DNA of 64,000 bases from Pararge aegeria (lineage: Eukaryota > Arthropoda > Insecta > Lepidoptera > Nymphalidae). The translations under genes and the position numbers were made by a program. The notes beneath the pieces were generated by a model, which was not told where the DNA came from, ran no database searches, and worked only from the letters and a program-made list of their open reading frames with translations. The DNA is taken from the NCBI RefSeq assembly GCF_905163445.1, contig NC_053187.1, positions 5,890,001 through 5,954,000 on the forward strand, in the 5' to 3' direction. This document shows, piece after piece, positions 14,391 to 24,900 of this stretch. The stretch's first letter is position 1, and every line of letters begins with the position of its first letter.

Positions 14391-14572
14391 AAAATTAAGC
14401 TTAATTTGCTATACTCCGCGAAAAGTAGGAGAATCTGTGTGGTGTAATTTATAATTTCTTCAATCCTTATACTCCACACCAAACAGATCTTCGGCAATAT
14501 ACTCTCTACGCACGTTTCGCTCCGAAACCGGAGCATCCTCAGGAGATGTTGACTTTACAATGAATAATTGTT
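14391..14572 (+). mobile_element. Foldback element, copy 1 of 5
   Basis: Starts 'attaagcttaatttgctata' and carries 'ctccgcgaaaagtaggagaa', 'actccacaccaaacagatct' and 'ggagcatcctcaggagatg'. The same order occurs at 23.2 kb, and related copies lie at 39.3, 51.5 and 54.0 kb. No ORF; non-autonomous. Class not assigned (MITE or Helitron-like). Confidence 0.65.
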
Positions 14573-15310
14573 AAGTCATCATTTTAGTTCCCTGTTATAC
14601 CTAAGCAAGTTAAACTTTTATCAAAGCTTTTCGCTTTTCGAAGTTTACAGTTAAAAGATAAGTGACATTAGAAATCAGCAAAGTCCAAATAAAACTATGG
14701 CAGATGAATATCGTATGATACAGGTTAATTTTTTAACGAGAAGGTCGATTTTTAATGACAGGGTTGTTTGGCAGCAGGGTTGTTTCGCTCCAATCTCAGT
14801 ATAGATAGAACAATGATTGTTAAATTGCAAAATGATGTTGGAAAAGAGGAACTGCTGAGTTTCTTGCCGACTTCGTCTCGGTAGAATCTGTGTTCACATG
14901 AGAGTCACTACAAACAGACATAATTGACGTTTCAAAAGTGCTTAACATTAGGCCTACATACATGTATTTAAATAAATGGATGTTGAATTTAAATTTATCA
15001 TTTTATAACTACAGAACCCTGACAATTAAATAAATCTTAAATACAACTTTCGAGGAGAACACTTAAGAATAGCTATAATTGCTCAGGTAAATCCCGCTGC
15101 GATGCAAGAGAAATATATTTCTGAATTGGCTAAGGTTTTCGTATGATCTAATAGGTACTATAGTATTGGCTTGCCAGAAGTTCCCCTTTATCGGCAAACC
15201 TTACTGCAAGTTTTGTGGTTTGTACGTTCCAGGACAGAATTGCTCAGAAACAAGTAGCGGCGTAGCATTCATAATTACAAACATTGTTATAATAAACTAC
15301 TATAATTTTC

Positions 15311-15440
15311 ATCTGCCTCGTTGTTTGCGTGGTTAGCGTGTTCAACAACGGATAACGAGGTCCTGGGTTCGAATCCCCGGTCTAGCCAAATTATTAGTTA
15401 ATGTTAATGTTGATGATGGGCATGTATCAATCTATTATCA
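15311..15440 (+). repeat. tRNA-derived SINE, family 4, head region
   Basis: 'gtggttagcgtgttcaac' resembles a box A and 'gggttcgaatcccc' is a box B; no acceptor-stem pairing, so it is not a functional tRNA gene. A related copy lies at 26.7 kb. Confidence 0.5.
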
Positions 15441-16052
15441 GAATGATATACTTACTCTGAAAAGTTCCAAGTGTGTAAATAACCTTTCAAAGTTTTGTGC
15501 GTTATTAATTGAAGCAATTAAAATATGATTTTTTTTTTTGACGTGACAACGTCTTATAAATTGGTTTGCCGGGTGACACTTCAAGAAACTGCGTTACGCT
15601 CCGCTCACGTTATGCGCTCACAATGAGAGCGACTGAGAGGCACGCGTCCCTTCCACTCGGGCATGGTTAGCCCGCCTAAGAGCGAGAGAGACAGACATAA
15701 AAAGTGAAAGGCACGCGTCCCTTTGTAGTAAACGCTGTTTCATTGTACGCAAATGTATTGCAAGTTATTGTATGTATATTTGTATATAAATACGTATGTA
15801 TGTGTAAAGGTAAAAATAAAATTTTGTTAATATGAAATTCAGTGCGAGATTCTTTGTATAAATTAATGTTTTAAATATAATTCTTTGTATAAATAAATGT
15901 TTTAAATTGTTACTATTATTTCATCCTTCTTCCTACTATACGAATGAATATTCACATTAAAATTATTTTACCACTCAAAGTCGTTGTCACGTAAAACTTT
16001 CGTTCGTATACCGACTTTACAGGCAACCAATTTTTTATAAATTTTTTTTTGT

Positions 16053-16351
16053 TAGTACCCATAACACAAGCTAGATGGCGATGTGTGTATTGTCGTAGAT
16101 TTTTTTTTTTTTTTTTTTAATAAATAAATATACTACGACAATACACACATCGCCATCTAGCCCCAAAGTAAGCGTAGCTTGTGTTATGGGTACTGAGATA
16201 GCTGATGAATATTTTTTTATTAATATAATACACATAAATACTTATAATATACAGATAAACACCCAGACACTGAAAAACATTCATGTTCATCACACAAACA
16301 CTCTCCAGTTGTGGGAATCGAACCCACTGCCCACTGCGCCACTCGGCCGTC
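16053..16351. repeat. Two family-1 SINEs, tail to tail
   Basis: A + strand 3' fragment (16053..16099) meets a near-complete minus-strand copy (about 16119..16351) across an oligo-T/AATAAATAAA spacer. The shared 'agatggcgatgtgtgtattg' occurs in opposite orientations, so transcripts could fold into a hairpin of more than 40 bp. The minus copy ends in the tRNA-like head (reverse complement of gacggccg...gggttcgattccc). Confidence 0.8.
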
Positions 16352-16394
16352 ACTCGATGTTATTTTAACGTTGAAGTAAGCAATCATGTGCGTG

Positions 16395-16520
16395 CCTGAG
16401 AGTTCTCCGAAGGCGCGAGAAGTCTAACCGTCGGCAGTCACCTAGGTTTGTGGACTACAGTTTAAACCCTTCTCATTCTGCGCGAAGACACATGCCCTGG
16501 TAAATGGTTTGATAATGATG
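16395..16520 (+). repeat. SINE family 3, 3' part
   Basis: 'cctgagagttctccg', 'aaacccttctcattctg' and the tail 'tgataatgatgat' match the end of family 3 (compare 45880..46020). Confidence 0.6.
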
Positions 16521-17004
16521 ATTTAAAATAGGATGTGAATCCCTCAGATCCCAACATAAAACAATCTCACCAACGTAAAAACGTGATCGTAGTCAAGTTT
16601 TCACTAAAATAAAGACATTGACGTGTCTTAGTGCAACGTTTTTAGGATTCTGAGAATCCATCTGATTCATATTATAAAATATTCACATCGTGTTGGTACC
16701 CATTTGCAAGGCTTCGTTTTTTTTTTACTTGGAATTAAACGTTAATACGTTTTTAAAGTTGAATGTATTCAAATTTATTTTGACTCCAAAATTGCATACG
16801 AATTTTTAAATTTGGAAAAACTCAGCGTAATGTTTCTTGGGTCAGATTGTTTTTGCTTGAAATACTTGTAGAAGACAGTCTTCAATTCGTAGTTTCTGAT
16901 GTAAAGCTCAAAAATGAGTATCTTCTTCCTCTTCTTTTGATTTATGGCTTTTCGTAGCACAATGCAGCACAATGTACTTTGCCAGTGTCAAGAAGCTCAC
17001 AAAT

Positions 17005-17110
17005 GAGTATAGTAGTAAAGCTTCTTGTGATAGCAAGCTTATTTCGGTCTAGCTAGCTTGTTAAGCATTGCTGTGTTCCAGTCTGTGTATCAGGAGGGCT
17101 ACCTCATTTG
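17005..17110 (+). repeat. Dispersed repeat fragment
   Basis: The stretch around 'aagcattgctgtgttccagtc' recurs at about 28.74, 40.72 and 52.1 kb, where it is preceded by variants of 'gacagagctcgtccg'. Unclassified interspersed repeat. Confidence 0.45.
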
Positions 17111-17796
17111 TTCGTCAATGGTTACAATAAAAAAAATTATTAGGTACTATTATAATATATTCAAAATCCATTTTCAGTTTCACCAAATCATAGAGATCTA
17201 ATAATCACAGTATATACCATAATATTGAATATTCAGGAACCAAACATGCCATGAATAATTTTTATTTTAGTTTTAGGCTATGTTAAGAGTATTGATTGAC
17301 TATTTTTTTCAAACCGTGACTGCACGTTTCAAATAATTGAGACAAATAACAAAGAGCAAATCTTTCTATCTTTAATCTCTGTTTAGAGATTATAACGTAT
17401 GGTATGCCCGTCTCAAAAAGTCACATTTTACCTACCTATAAGTCAACGGTTACGCATAAATTTCAATAATATTAGAATCATGTCGTCAAGGCATTATGTT
17501 TTTGCATTTTATAAGCATGTAAGCCTTTGCGGCATTGCGGTTTTCCTTTTTGGAACTTGAAATGGGTATTTACTTCTTTGACCTGTCACACGTTTGTTTT
17601 GACACGGTTTGGCAATTAAGTAAATTTTTACCCGCGTCGAATATAATTTCGTCATCACGCTAATATTTGCCTAGTCATCGTTTAAAAAATGTATCCAAAG
17701 TATGGTTTTTTTATTCCACTAATACTTTAAAACACACATAAATACTTTTAATATACAGTCAGACACTCAGGAATACATATTCATATGAAGTCTGAA

Positions 17797-17990
17797 GCGG
17801 TGATAGCCTAGTGGATAGGAATTCGACTTTACTTACGGAGGGCCGAGTTCGAATCCCAGCACGCACCTCTAACTTTTCTAAGTTGTGTGCGTTTTAAGCA
17901 AGTCCATCGACATGAGGCGTAGGTAGTAAGCCTCATTTGCCTAAAATTACACTAGCAACCTCGCCCTTCAGACCGGAATTGTAAGACAGC
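17797..17990 (+). repeat. tRNA-derived SINE, family 3, head and body
   Basis: 'gtgatagcctagtggatag' (box-A-like) and 'cgagttcgaatccc' (box B) are followed by 'agcacgcacctctaac' and 'gtgtgcgttttaagca'. Best + strand copy of this family in the window. Confidence 0.75.
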
Positions 17991-18049
17991 TGTAACAATG
18001 TTGCTTAGCGGTAGAAATAAGCATGGTGTACTACAATAAATCTGTAGCG

Positions 18050-18425
18050 CGGCTTTGAAGGAGAGTGCACGCTGCAACGTGCAACGTGACAATTATTTCG
18101 CAGACAGAATTGGACAGAAATGGCTATTGCTAAGTTATCTAACACTGGTCTGTCACTACACGGCGTCCTGCGGTCAACCAATCACAAGACTGCCACTCGA
18201 ACACGTGTTTCTTCTAATTGGTCGCAAGCTACATTCAAACTTGAACAGATGTAGTGTAAACGCCTCATTTTGGCCTTATCTTTAGTTGCCTGGAAGACTT
18301 CGGTCCGTCGCTTGGAAATATCCCTACATCCCAGTAGCGTAGCGTAGTCCAAAGCAGATCCGGATCCGGAGAGAATACTGCAATCCGGTGCGTTTCCCCA
18401 TGCCCTTAGCGTGCGAAGCCGATAA
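18050..18425. promoter_or_regulatory. Possible promoter-like block upstream of DOCK exon 1
   Basis: A GC-richer stretch holding two CCAAT boxes in opposite orientation (18177..18183 and near 18217) flanking an E-box CACGTG near 18200. It lies 0.4-0.8 kb upstream of the first visible DOCK exon. No TATA box or initiator is clear; the call is weak and it could be repeat-derived. Confidence 0.2.
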
Positions 18426-18567
18426 AAAAGTGGCAAGTGGATGATGAATAAAGTATGTTACAAAGAATAAAATAAACTTTCATGAACAAACATACTATAT
18501 TTACATAATCACTACTATAATACCTACCGGTATAAATGTATATACAAGAAATTATTATTATAGGTGA

Positions 18568-18640
18568 ATTTTTTATCCCAGATTAACAAATGTTTCTCAC
18601 GGGATTTATTGAAAAACCGTAACAAAATCGGGCGAAGAAC
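18568..18640 (+). repeat. Retrotransposon-tail-like fragment
   Basis: 'tttttatcccagattaaca' ... 'cacgggattt' ... 'gcgaagaacacgggcaacat' resembles the stretch at 41025..41115 and the widespread insect repeat tail that reads 'tttttatcccgg ... gcgggcaacatctag'. Confidence 0.45.
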
Positions 18641-18666
18641 ACGGGCAACATCTAGGACAAGATGTA

Positions 18667-18712
18667 AGGTACAAATGTGGCAACCTCATAAAAGCTCCCC
18701 ACATTTGTACCT
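18667..18712. repeat. 14-bp inverted repeat
   Basis: Perfect arms 'aggtacaaatgtgg' and 'ccacatttgtacct' with an 18-base loop, about 120 bp upstream of DOCK exon 1. Confidence 0.7.
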
Positions 18713-18830
18713 TTGTAATTTAACTTGCTTTATTGCGAGTTTATCTGTGGTGTTTATTCACTGTGGTCAATAAAAAGTATTGACTCACTCCCAGCCAGAT
18801 ATTACAAACGTTTTATTTTCCTTGTTGCAG

Positions 18831-18945
18831 AAAGCTCGGCCTAGAACTGGTGCCACGGCGCGGCGCCGAAGCCGTTGACCCGGAGGACACGAGCCTTGTC
18901 GACTTGTATAGGGTGCACGCGGAGAGCGCCGAACGAGCCGCAGCA
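18831..18945 (+). CDS. DOCK exon 1 (first visible)
   Basis: Acceptor cttgttgcag, donor gtaagg. Begins with the last base of a split codon, then 38 codons (KLGLELVPRRG...AERAAA), ending in phase 0. Corresponds to the conserved segment just after the SH3 domain and its helical linker in DOCK3/4. Confidence 0.9.
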
Positions 18946-21900
18946 GTAAGGCCTTCAATGCTTTTAACTTTTTTTTTTTAACTAAGTTAAGCTTAGTCTT
19001 CCGACCGTCTCTCTTCGGGCTGTAGTTCATGAACCGCAATAGGAAGAAAGATGGAAGATAAAATTTGCAAATACATTTCTGTTGTTGTAATGAATACTTT
19101 TGGTAGCTGTTGGTGTATACAAACTGTAAATAAGTAAATGTAAAACTTCTCAAAACTCCGTCTTCGTTGCAAGACTTGTAAATTATTTCCTATTCATCCT
19201 ATGCATACTCGTGTTCATAGTATTTTAGGTCAGACAGGCCGTCACCTGCTTCGGGAATGGCAACGAAATTAACGCTCACTCAGTGAATCTTAAGTTTTAA
19301 TTAAAACGTTATAGCACCAATTTTCCATAATCACTACGCTGAGCAGACGGATTGGTGATCGCAGTAGATACAGAATAGTTGCACAGAAGTCGCTGCTGCA
19401 CGTTCATAGATGCATTATGACTGCAGCTTACGAGTAACTTGGCAGTTTTTTTTCACAAGTCAGCCGTTGTCTGCAGTCTAAGAAGGTAGCGGGCTAACCT
19501 GTTAGGGTGTATGCTAGTCATACCCCTGATAGGTTTCTACGTGACATCGCACCGGAACATTAAATCGCTTAGCGGCATGTATTTGTTGGTAGGGATGTAA
19601 CTAGCCACGGCCAAAGCCTCCCACCAGACCAACTCCAACTGTTGTAAACTCATAAGTTGTACTTATGAATTCAATGTTTGATTTTTGTAGTCTGGTTGCG
19701 TACATTGATGTATACAAAGGACTATATCTATAGCTCGTGAAATTTTCGCTTCATAAATGTGTTAAAAGCTGTATTAGTGTGGAGCCTGGTGTTACGTAGT
19801 AAATAGTTGCACGAACAGTACCCTTAGTATATGATTTGTTTGCTCGCAATCGAGGAGACCTTTTCGAGTATGTAAATACTTGAACCTCGTAGTGAAATGG
19901 ATTTTATTTGCACTGGGTTAAAGCACCAATCTGCCTGCAATTCTTTAGAATGGCCTTTTGACAGAATGCTTGCAAAACAAAAATAAGAAGTACAGGAATT
20001 GCGACTCTGAAACAAGTGCTATTAGGTCCATTTTACTTTGACGGTACGGAGTTTGAGTTGCGAAAACGAATCAAGCGAGCAAATCGTGTAGGTACTAAGA
20101 CTCTTGTAGTGTACCGTAAAATGTGCATATGGGTTTACTCCGAGAGGAACGGGGCCTTGAGGCATCGTACATCGCCTTCTATCCCGGGATTTAGTCCGCG
20201 GGAAACCTGTTTTGCCGTATTGTTCTTTAAGCTATTTATCACAGCTTTTATTGGAGGTACATACATGCAGTACCTATTTGTATAAGTAGGTAAATAGATG
20301 ATTTTGTTTTGATTTTAACAAATGTTGATGAATTCGTAATTCATCTTTGCGGCCCGCGTGATGTGATACGTAATGATAAATCTAATATGGCTGATGGGAC
20401 ATATACATTTTATGTATGGGTACTAAAGAAAACAGGTTTTTTTGTGTCAAATGAAATTCCAAATTATCTGGTTCCGAATTTTACATATCACTACATTTAC
20501 CGTTCATCCATATACTTAGAAATATTTTGAAACGGTTGTTTTTGGTTATCTGGTTTTTAATTTTGACATTGGCCCTCCTTTCTCTTGTCATCTCTTATTG
20601 TGGAAAAAAAAACAAGAACTCTCTCCTCCGTTCAAATCGAGCATAGATATAGATGATTAAATTTTAGAAGGTTGTTACTAATATTAAAAGGTTTTATAAA
20701 AATCACCATCGATTGCCTTTTACACGACATCGCGCTGGAATGCTAAGGATTGGCAGTGTTCCGGTGCCGTGTAGCCTCAAACACCTCACTAGTTAGACAG
20801 GATGATTTTAAAACTAACCCAACCAACGTCTTAGTCATCTTCTTTCATGATTTTAAAACTAACCCAACCAACGTCTTAGTCATCTTATTTCTTATTTTAA
20901 AGCTTTTAGATACTGAGGAGAAGGTATTATTGTTCTGCTTTTATCTAATACTAGCGTACCCAGCCCGCTTCGCCGGGCTAGATTTTGCTTTATTTTATTT
21001 AAACAATAAACTATATTAAATCATTTATTTCTCTCCGTATTCATTCTCTTCTCGAGCGGGTGAAGATCATTATCTACAACCATGTACACCCAACAATAGA
21101 ATATCATCATAGTAAATAAAAGCTGTATTTGACAGTTTGACAGTTCAAAAATAGGAGTGCTCCGATCTTCACCAAACTTCAGGTCAATCCGGAGGTTCCC
21201 TGAAAGTTTCATTGAAATCGGTCCAGCCGTTTCGAAGCCTATACGGAACATACCCACACACTTTCTCTTTTATATATTTAGATAAGATTCTTGTTATCTT
21301 TTGAGAAGTTGTTGAATTAATACCACATCCTCTATTTTTTAATAGTATAATGCGCATACCTCGCAGAACAAACAACCTCGCTATGTTGGGAGTAGTGCTT
21401 ACACCTTTAACCCACCCTTTGAACAAATTCGTTTCGTCAGCGTGCATATATGTAAATTGTGGGACCACCCTTTGAACCAAATTCATTTCTTTAGTGCGCA
21501 TACATGCAAATAATAGTGAAACAAGTAGTCTAGTCGACAAGTTGAAAATGGTAATTGGGATAGAGTTTCGGGAATTCGGGAGTCTTTTTTGAAATTTCTT
21601 AATTGTTAATAACTTATGAAATATTGGCAAAAGACGAAATTCCATTTTTTTTTATCTTTAATTGTTTATAACTTTCGCAACTTTTATGTGCTTATACACG
21701 TTTTTGGCACATTTTTTAGGCGCCATTCCGGATCCAATGAGCTATCGCACATAATTTTAAGAGCAGTATCTCTATTTTGTACCATGCTCAACTCGTCAAT
21801 CGAATTAGAAATCTGTACTCTTTTATTGAAGTATGTTATGATGAACTGTATGTGTATCTACATATGTAGGTACGAATGGTACGATACAAAGGTCATGAGC

Positions 21901-24900
21901 ACCAGTGTCCATATATATTTATTTAAATAGTAATTTATGTTCTAGTCACGTATCGTGAGTTTTAAATTGTTACAAAAGAGATTTGATAATATGGATGGCC
22001 TATAAGTTTCTTCAATACTAGACTCTCAGCACTTTTAGGTAGTAAAATGCAGGTCGTATAGGAGGTCTGCTTGGTCCAGTCTTGGTCAGATTTGCCCGCA
22101 GAAAAGGACTACAAGAGTCTTAGTACTTTAAGAACTTCTTTTAAGCTAGTATATAATAGGATTTATTATCACTGATGCTGATGATTTCAATATTTTATGT
22201 GTACTTTTTACTCACTTCCTGTGGAAAGTAATTGCACTAGTACACTAATGTACCGTCTGTCTTTAGTTTAGAAATTGTATAACTATGGTCCAAAGTAGCA
22301 TACATAAACATTTATTATATTAAAATCTGTAGGTCAGTGGTACGACCGATAGCCACTTAAAATTCCCTTTTTATCTTCTGTGCCTTTATGTGAATTGTCT
22401 TTCAACCCTCGCATGGTAATATGATATCCGGCAGATGTATGTATTCGCCTAAACAACGGAGGTATTGTAAGATAAATAAAGTAGACTCCAATTTAATTTA
22501 ATAAAAGCTAGTAGTACCTACCTACTAAATACAAAAGCGTCTGGTTTAAATTATTTTATTTATTTTACAGCTATTGCCAAAAAGATGGAGTTAATTTATT
22601 TAATATGTACATATGAAAGTACATTAATTTCGCGAGAATTACAATATCGCGAGGTTTTTAGGGCATAAAGTTTCGAAGTAAAGTTACCAAGCATGAGTAA
22701 CGAATATATCTAAAGTTTAATTTCTTAAAGAAATAAGCGGACTGCAGAATAGTAGGAAAATAGTAAGTACCTACCTAAGTAGTTCAGAAACGCTACTTTA
22801 GCGAAGTACCTATATCTTAAAAGCGCCTAATGACTTAAAAAGGTTTCTTTCACCCGAGTAGACTTTGCTCTTTTTATTCGAGCACTGATTTGATTGGCAA
22901 TATCCTTTTACATTGACGTGGCAAGTCTCGCTCAGTGATACAGCATTACGCCTTTTGTGGACCTTTTATATAATGCACGGTACAAGAGGTCGTATGTCTT
23001 AATGCCACCCGCGATCTGTGTCATGCAGTGCAATAAACGGAACTTTATATTTTTTTTTATTTACAACACTATTTTTTTCTTAGATTAAGATCGTTTATTT
23101 TGTAACTATGAGACATGAGTAGTCATGTCATACTATAATAGGTCCATGACCGATGAGGTTAGGTATTATGAGAACTAAGCCTAAATTGCTATACTCCGCG
23201 AACAGCAGGAGAATCTGTATGGTGTAATTTATTTATTACTTAAATACCTATGCTCCACACCAAACAGATCCTCGGTAATGTATCCTCTACGCACGTTTCG
23301 CTCCGAAACCGGAGCATCCTCAGGAGATGTTGACTTTACAATGAATAATTGTTGAGTATTTATTAAACTTAATTTTCATAATTTATTGTGGATTTCCGCA
23401 AAGTAACGCCTGCTTCTATCCAATACGATGAGGTTAGGGTACAGAGGTGCTGGAATAGCGATTCCATACCGAAAAATCCACGTTGACAAATCCTCTATTC
23501 GATGGACAGGCGACATCAAGCTAGTTGTAGAAAGCCGCTGGGCACAAGCGGTACAAGACCACCGTGGAGTGCCTAAATAATTACCAAAGTCACTATTCAG
23601 CCGTTCAAAAATTTCATACTTTGTGACATTTTCTTGCAGCTCTTGTAATGCGATATAAGCTCAACATTTTTGGTATGTTTCCAGTTACGAAATGTGACAA
23701 GAAAAATATGATTAATAGTTGTATCCCGTACCTACCCAATGCAAAATTCAACAAGATCAGTTTAGGTGTCTTTCCGGGATAGAACTAATTTAATTTTGAT
23801 CCTCTCGGTGCAATTTACCTGCCAAACTTTATCAAGATCAGTGCAGTTGTTGAGCCGAACATAGGAACGAGTAACATACAAATATATTATTGGTATGGAT
23901 TCTTATATATTAAGATTCTTATAGATAGTTCAACTAGTGGACTAATAAAACAAATTTCTTAACTAAGTTTTCTTTTCTTCCAGTGGCGTGGGACTTTGCG
24001 CCGAGCATGTGGCTCGGGCAGCAGTTTCAACTCAGGAACTCTGACAAACAGTTCCAATATTACTACACCACCGGTCCAGTCCCACTACCTCATGTGCAGT
24101 ATGCGGGACTTTGGTCATACCGCTGGTGGGGACGAAGCAGAACTGTTGTTATGGCTCCACGATGCGAGGCGAGCGCAACCTTTGTCCGAGAGGTTCAGAG
24201 TGCGGATAGCGAGAGATGGGTTTTCGAACTACGTGGATAGATTGCACGCTAATAGCACTCTTTTTGCGGTAAGTATTGACCAAAACAAGTGGTTATAGTT
24301 CACGAAACCTTTGTCCGAGAGGTTCAGAGTGCGGATAGCGAGAGATGGATTTTCGAACTACGTGGATAGATAGCAATCTTTTTGCGGTAAGCATTAACCA
24401 AAACAAGTGGTTGTAGCTCACAGGACCACTCACATTGCATCATGTGAAGTATGCTTTGGCCTTACCGCTAGTGTTGACGTGGCAGAACTGTTGTAAGAAA
24501 CATGCAACCTTTTTCTTCGGATCTCTGGGGTTAATCCCCAAAATGCGGAAAACAAGAGATGGGTTTCCTAGGTACGTGGATAGATTGCACGCCAATAGCA
24601 CGCTTTTGCGGTAAGTAGTACCCAACATCGATTTGGTTATAGGACAAACAGTTCACAGGACCACTTACACTACATCATGTGCAGTATGCATTGGTCTTAC
24701 CCGTGCACGGCTAGCATGGGCAGGAGACAATTAAATCCCCGAGGAAAGGATAAAAATATATCTTCTCCCGCAGCTTTATCAACTCTCGGAATACTTACTC
24801 TTTCTCGCACTAGTGGAAATAATATCCAAATAACATATGTGTAATAATAAACGGGCGTAAACCTCTCCTATTCCATGTTCCCGTGCTTTAGCAGGTGGAC

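Larger units (their letters stand above)
1..18830. other. Upstream region without recognised exons
   Basis: This stretch is either the 5' introns of the DOCK gene or intergenic DNA. I read it for SH3-domain and linker exons that should precede the first DOCK exon and recognised none. It contains SINE copies (about 1.1, 1.3, 2.8, 11.9, 12.9, 15.3, 16.1, 16.4 and 17.8 kb), a foldback element (14.4 kb), a relict of the 32.5 kb repeat (11.3 kb), and a GC-rich open stretch near 7.0 kb. The rest is AT-rich sequence in which I see nothing specific. Exons shorter than about 60 codons could be missed by eye. Confidence 0.6.

Noticed and set aside
18785..19153. 122-codon open frame on the minus strand
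   Set aside because: It is the antisense of DOCK exon 1 plus intron; the sense strand has homology and splice sites.
21184..21645. 153-codon open frame on the minus strand
   Set aside because: Its start-distal end is the translated antisense of a common retrotransposon tail, and the rest is low-complexity with no recognisable domain.
24440..24628. Possible separate minus-strand gene
   Set aside because: It is the reverse strand of the decayed exon 2 copy.
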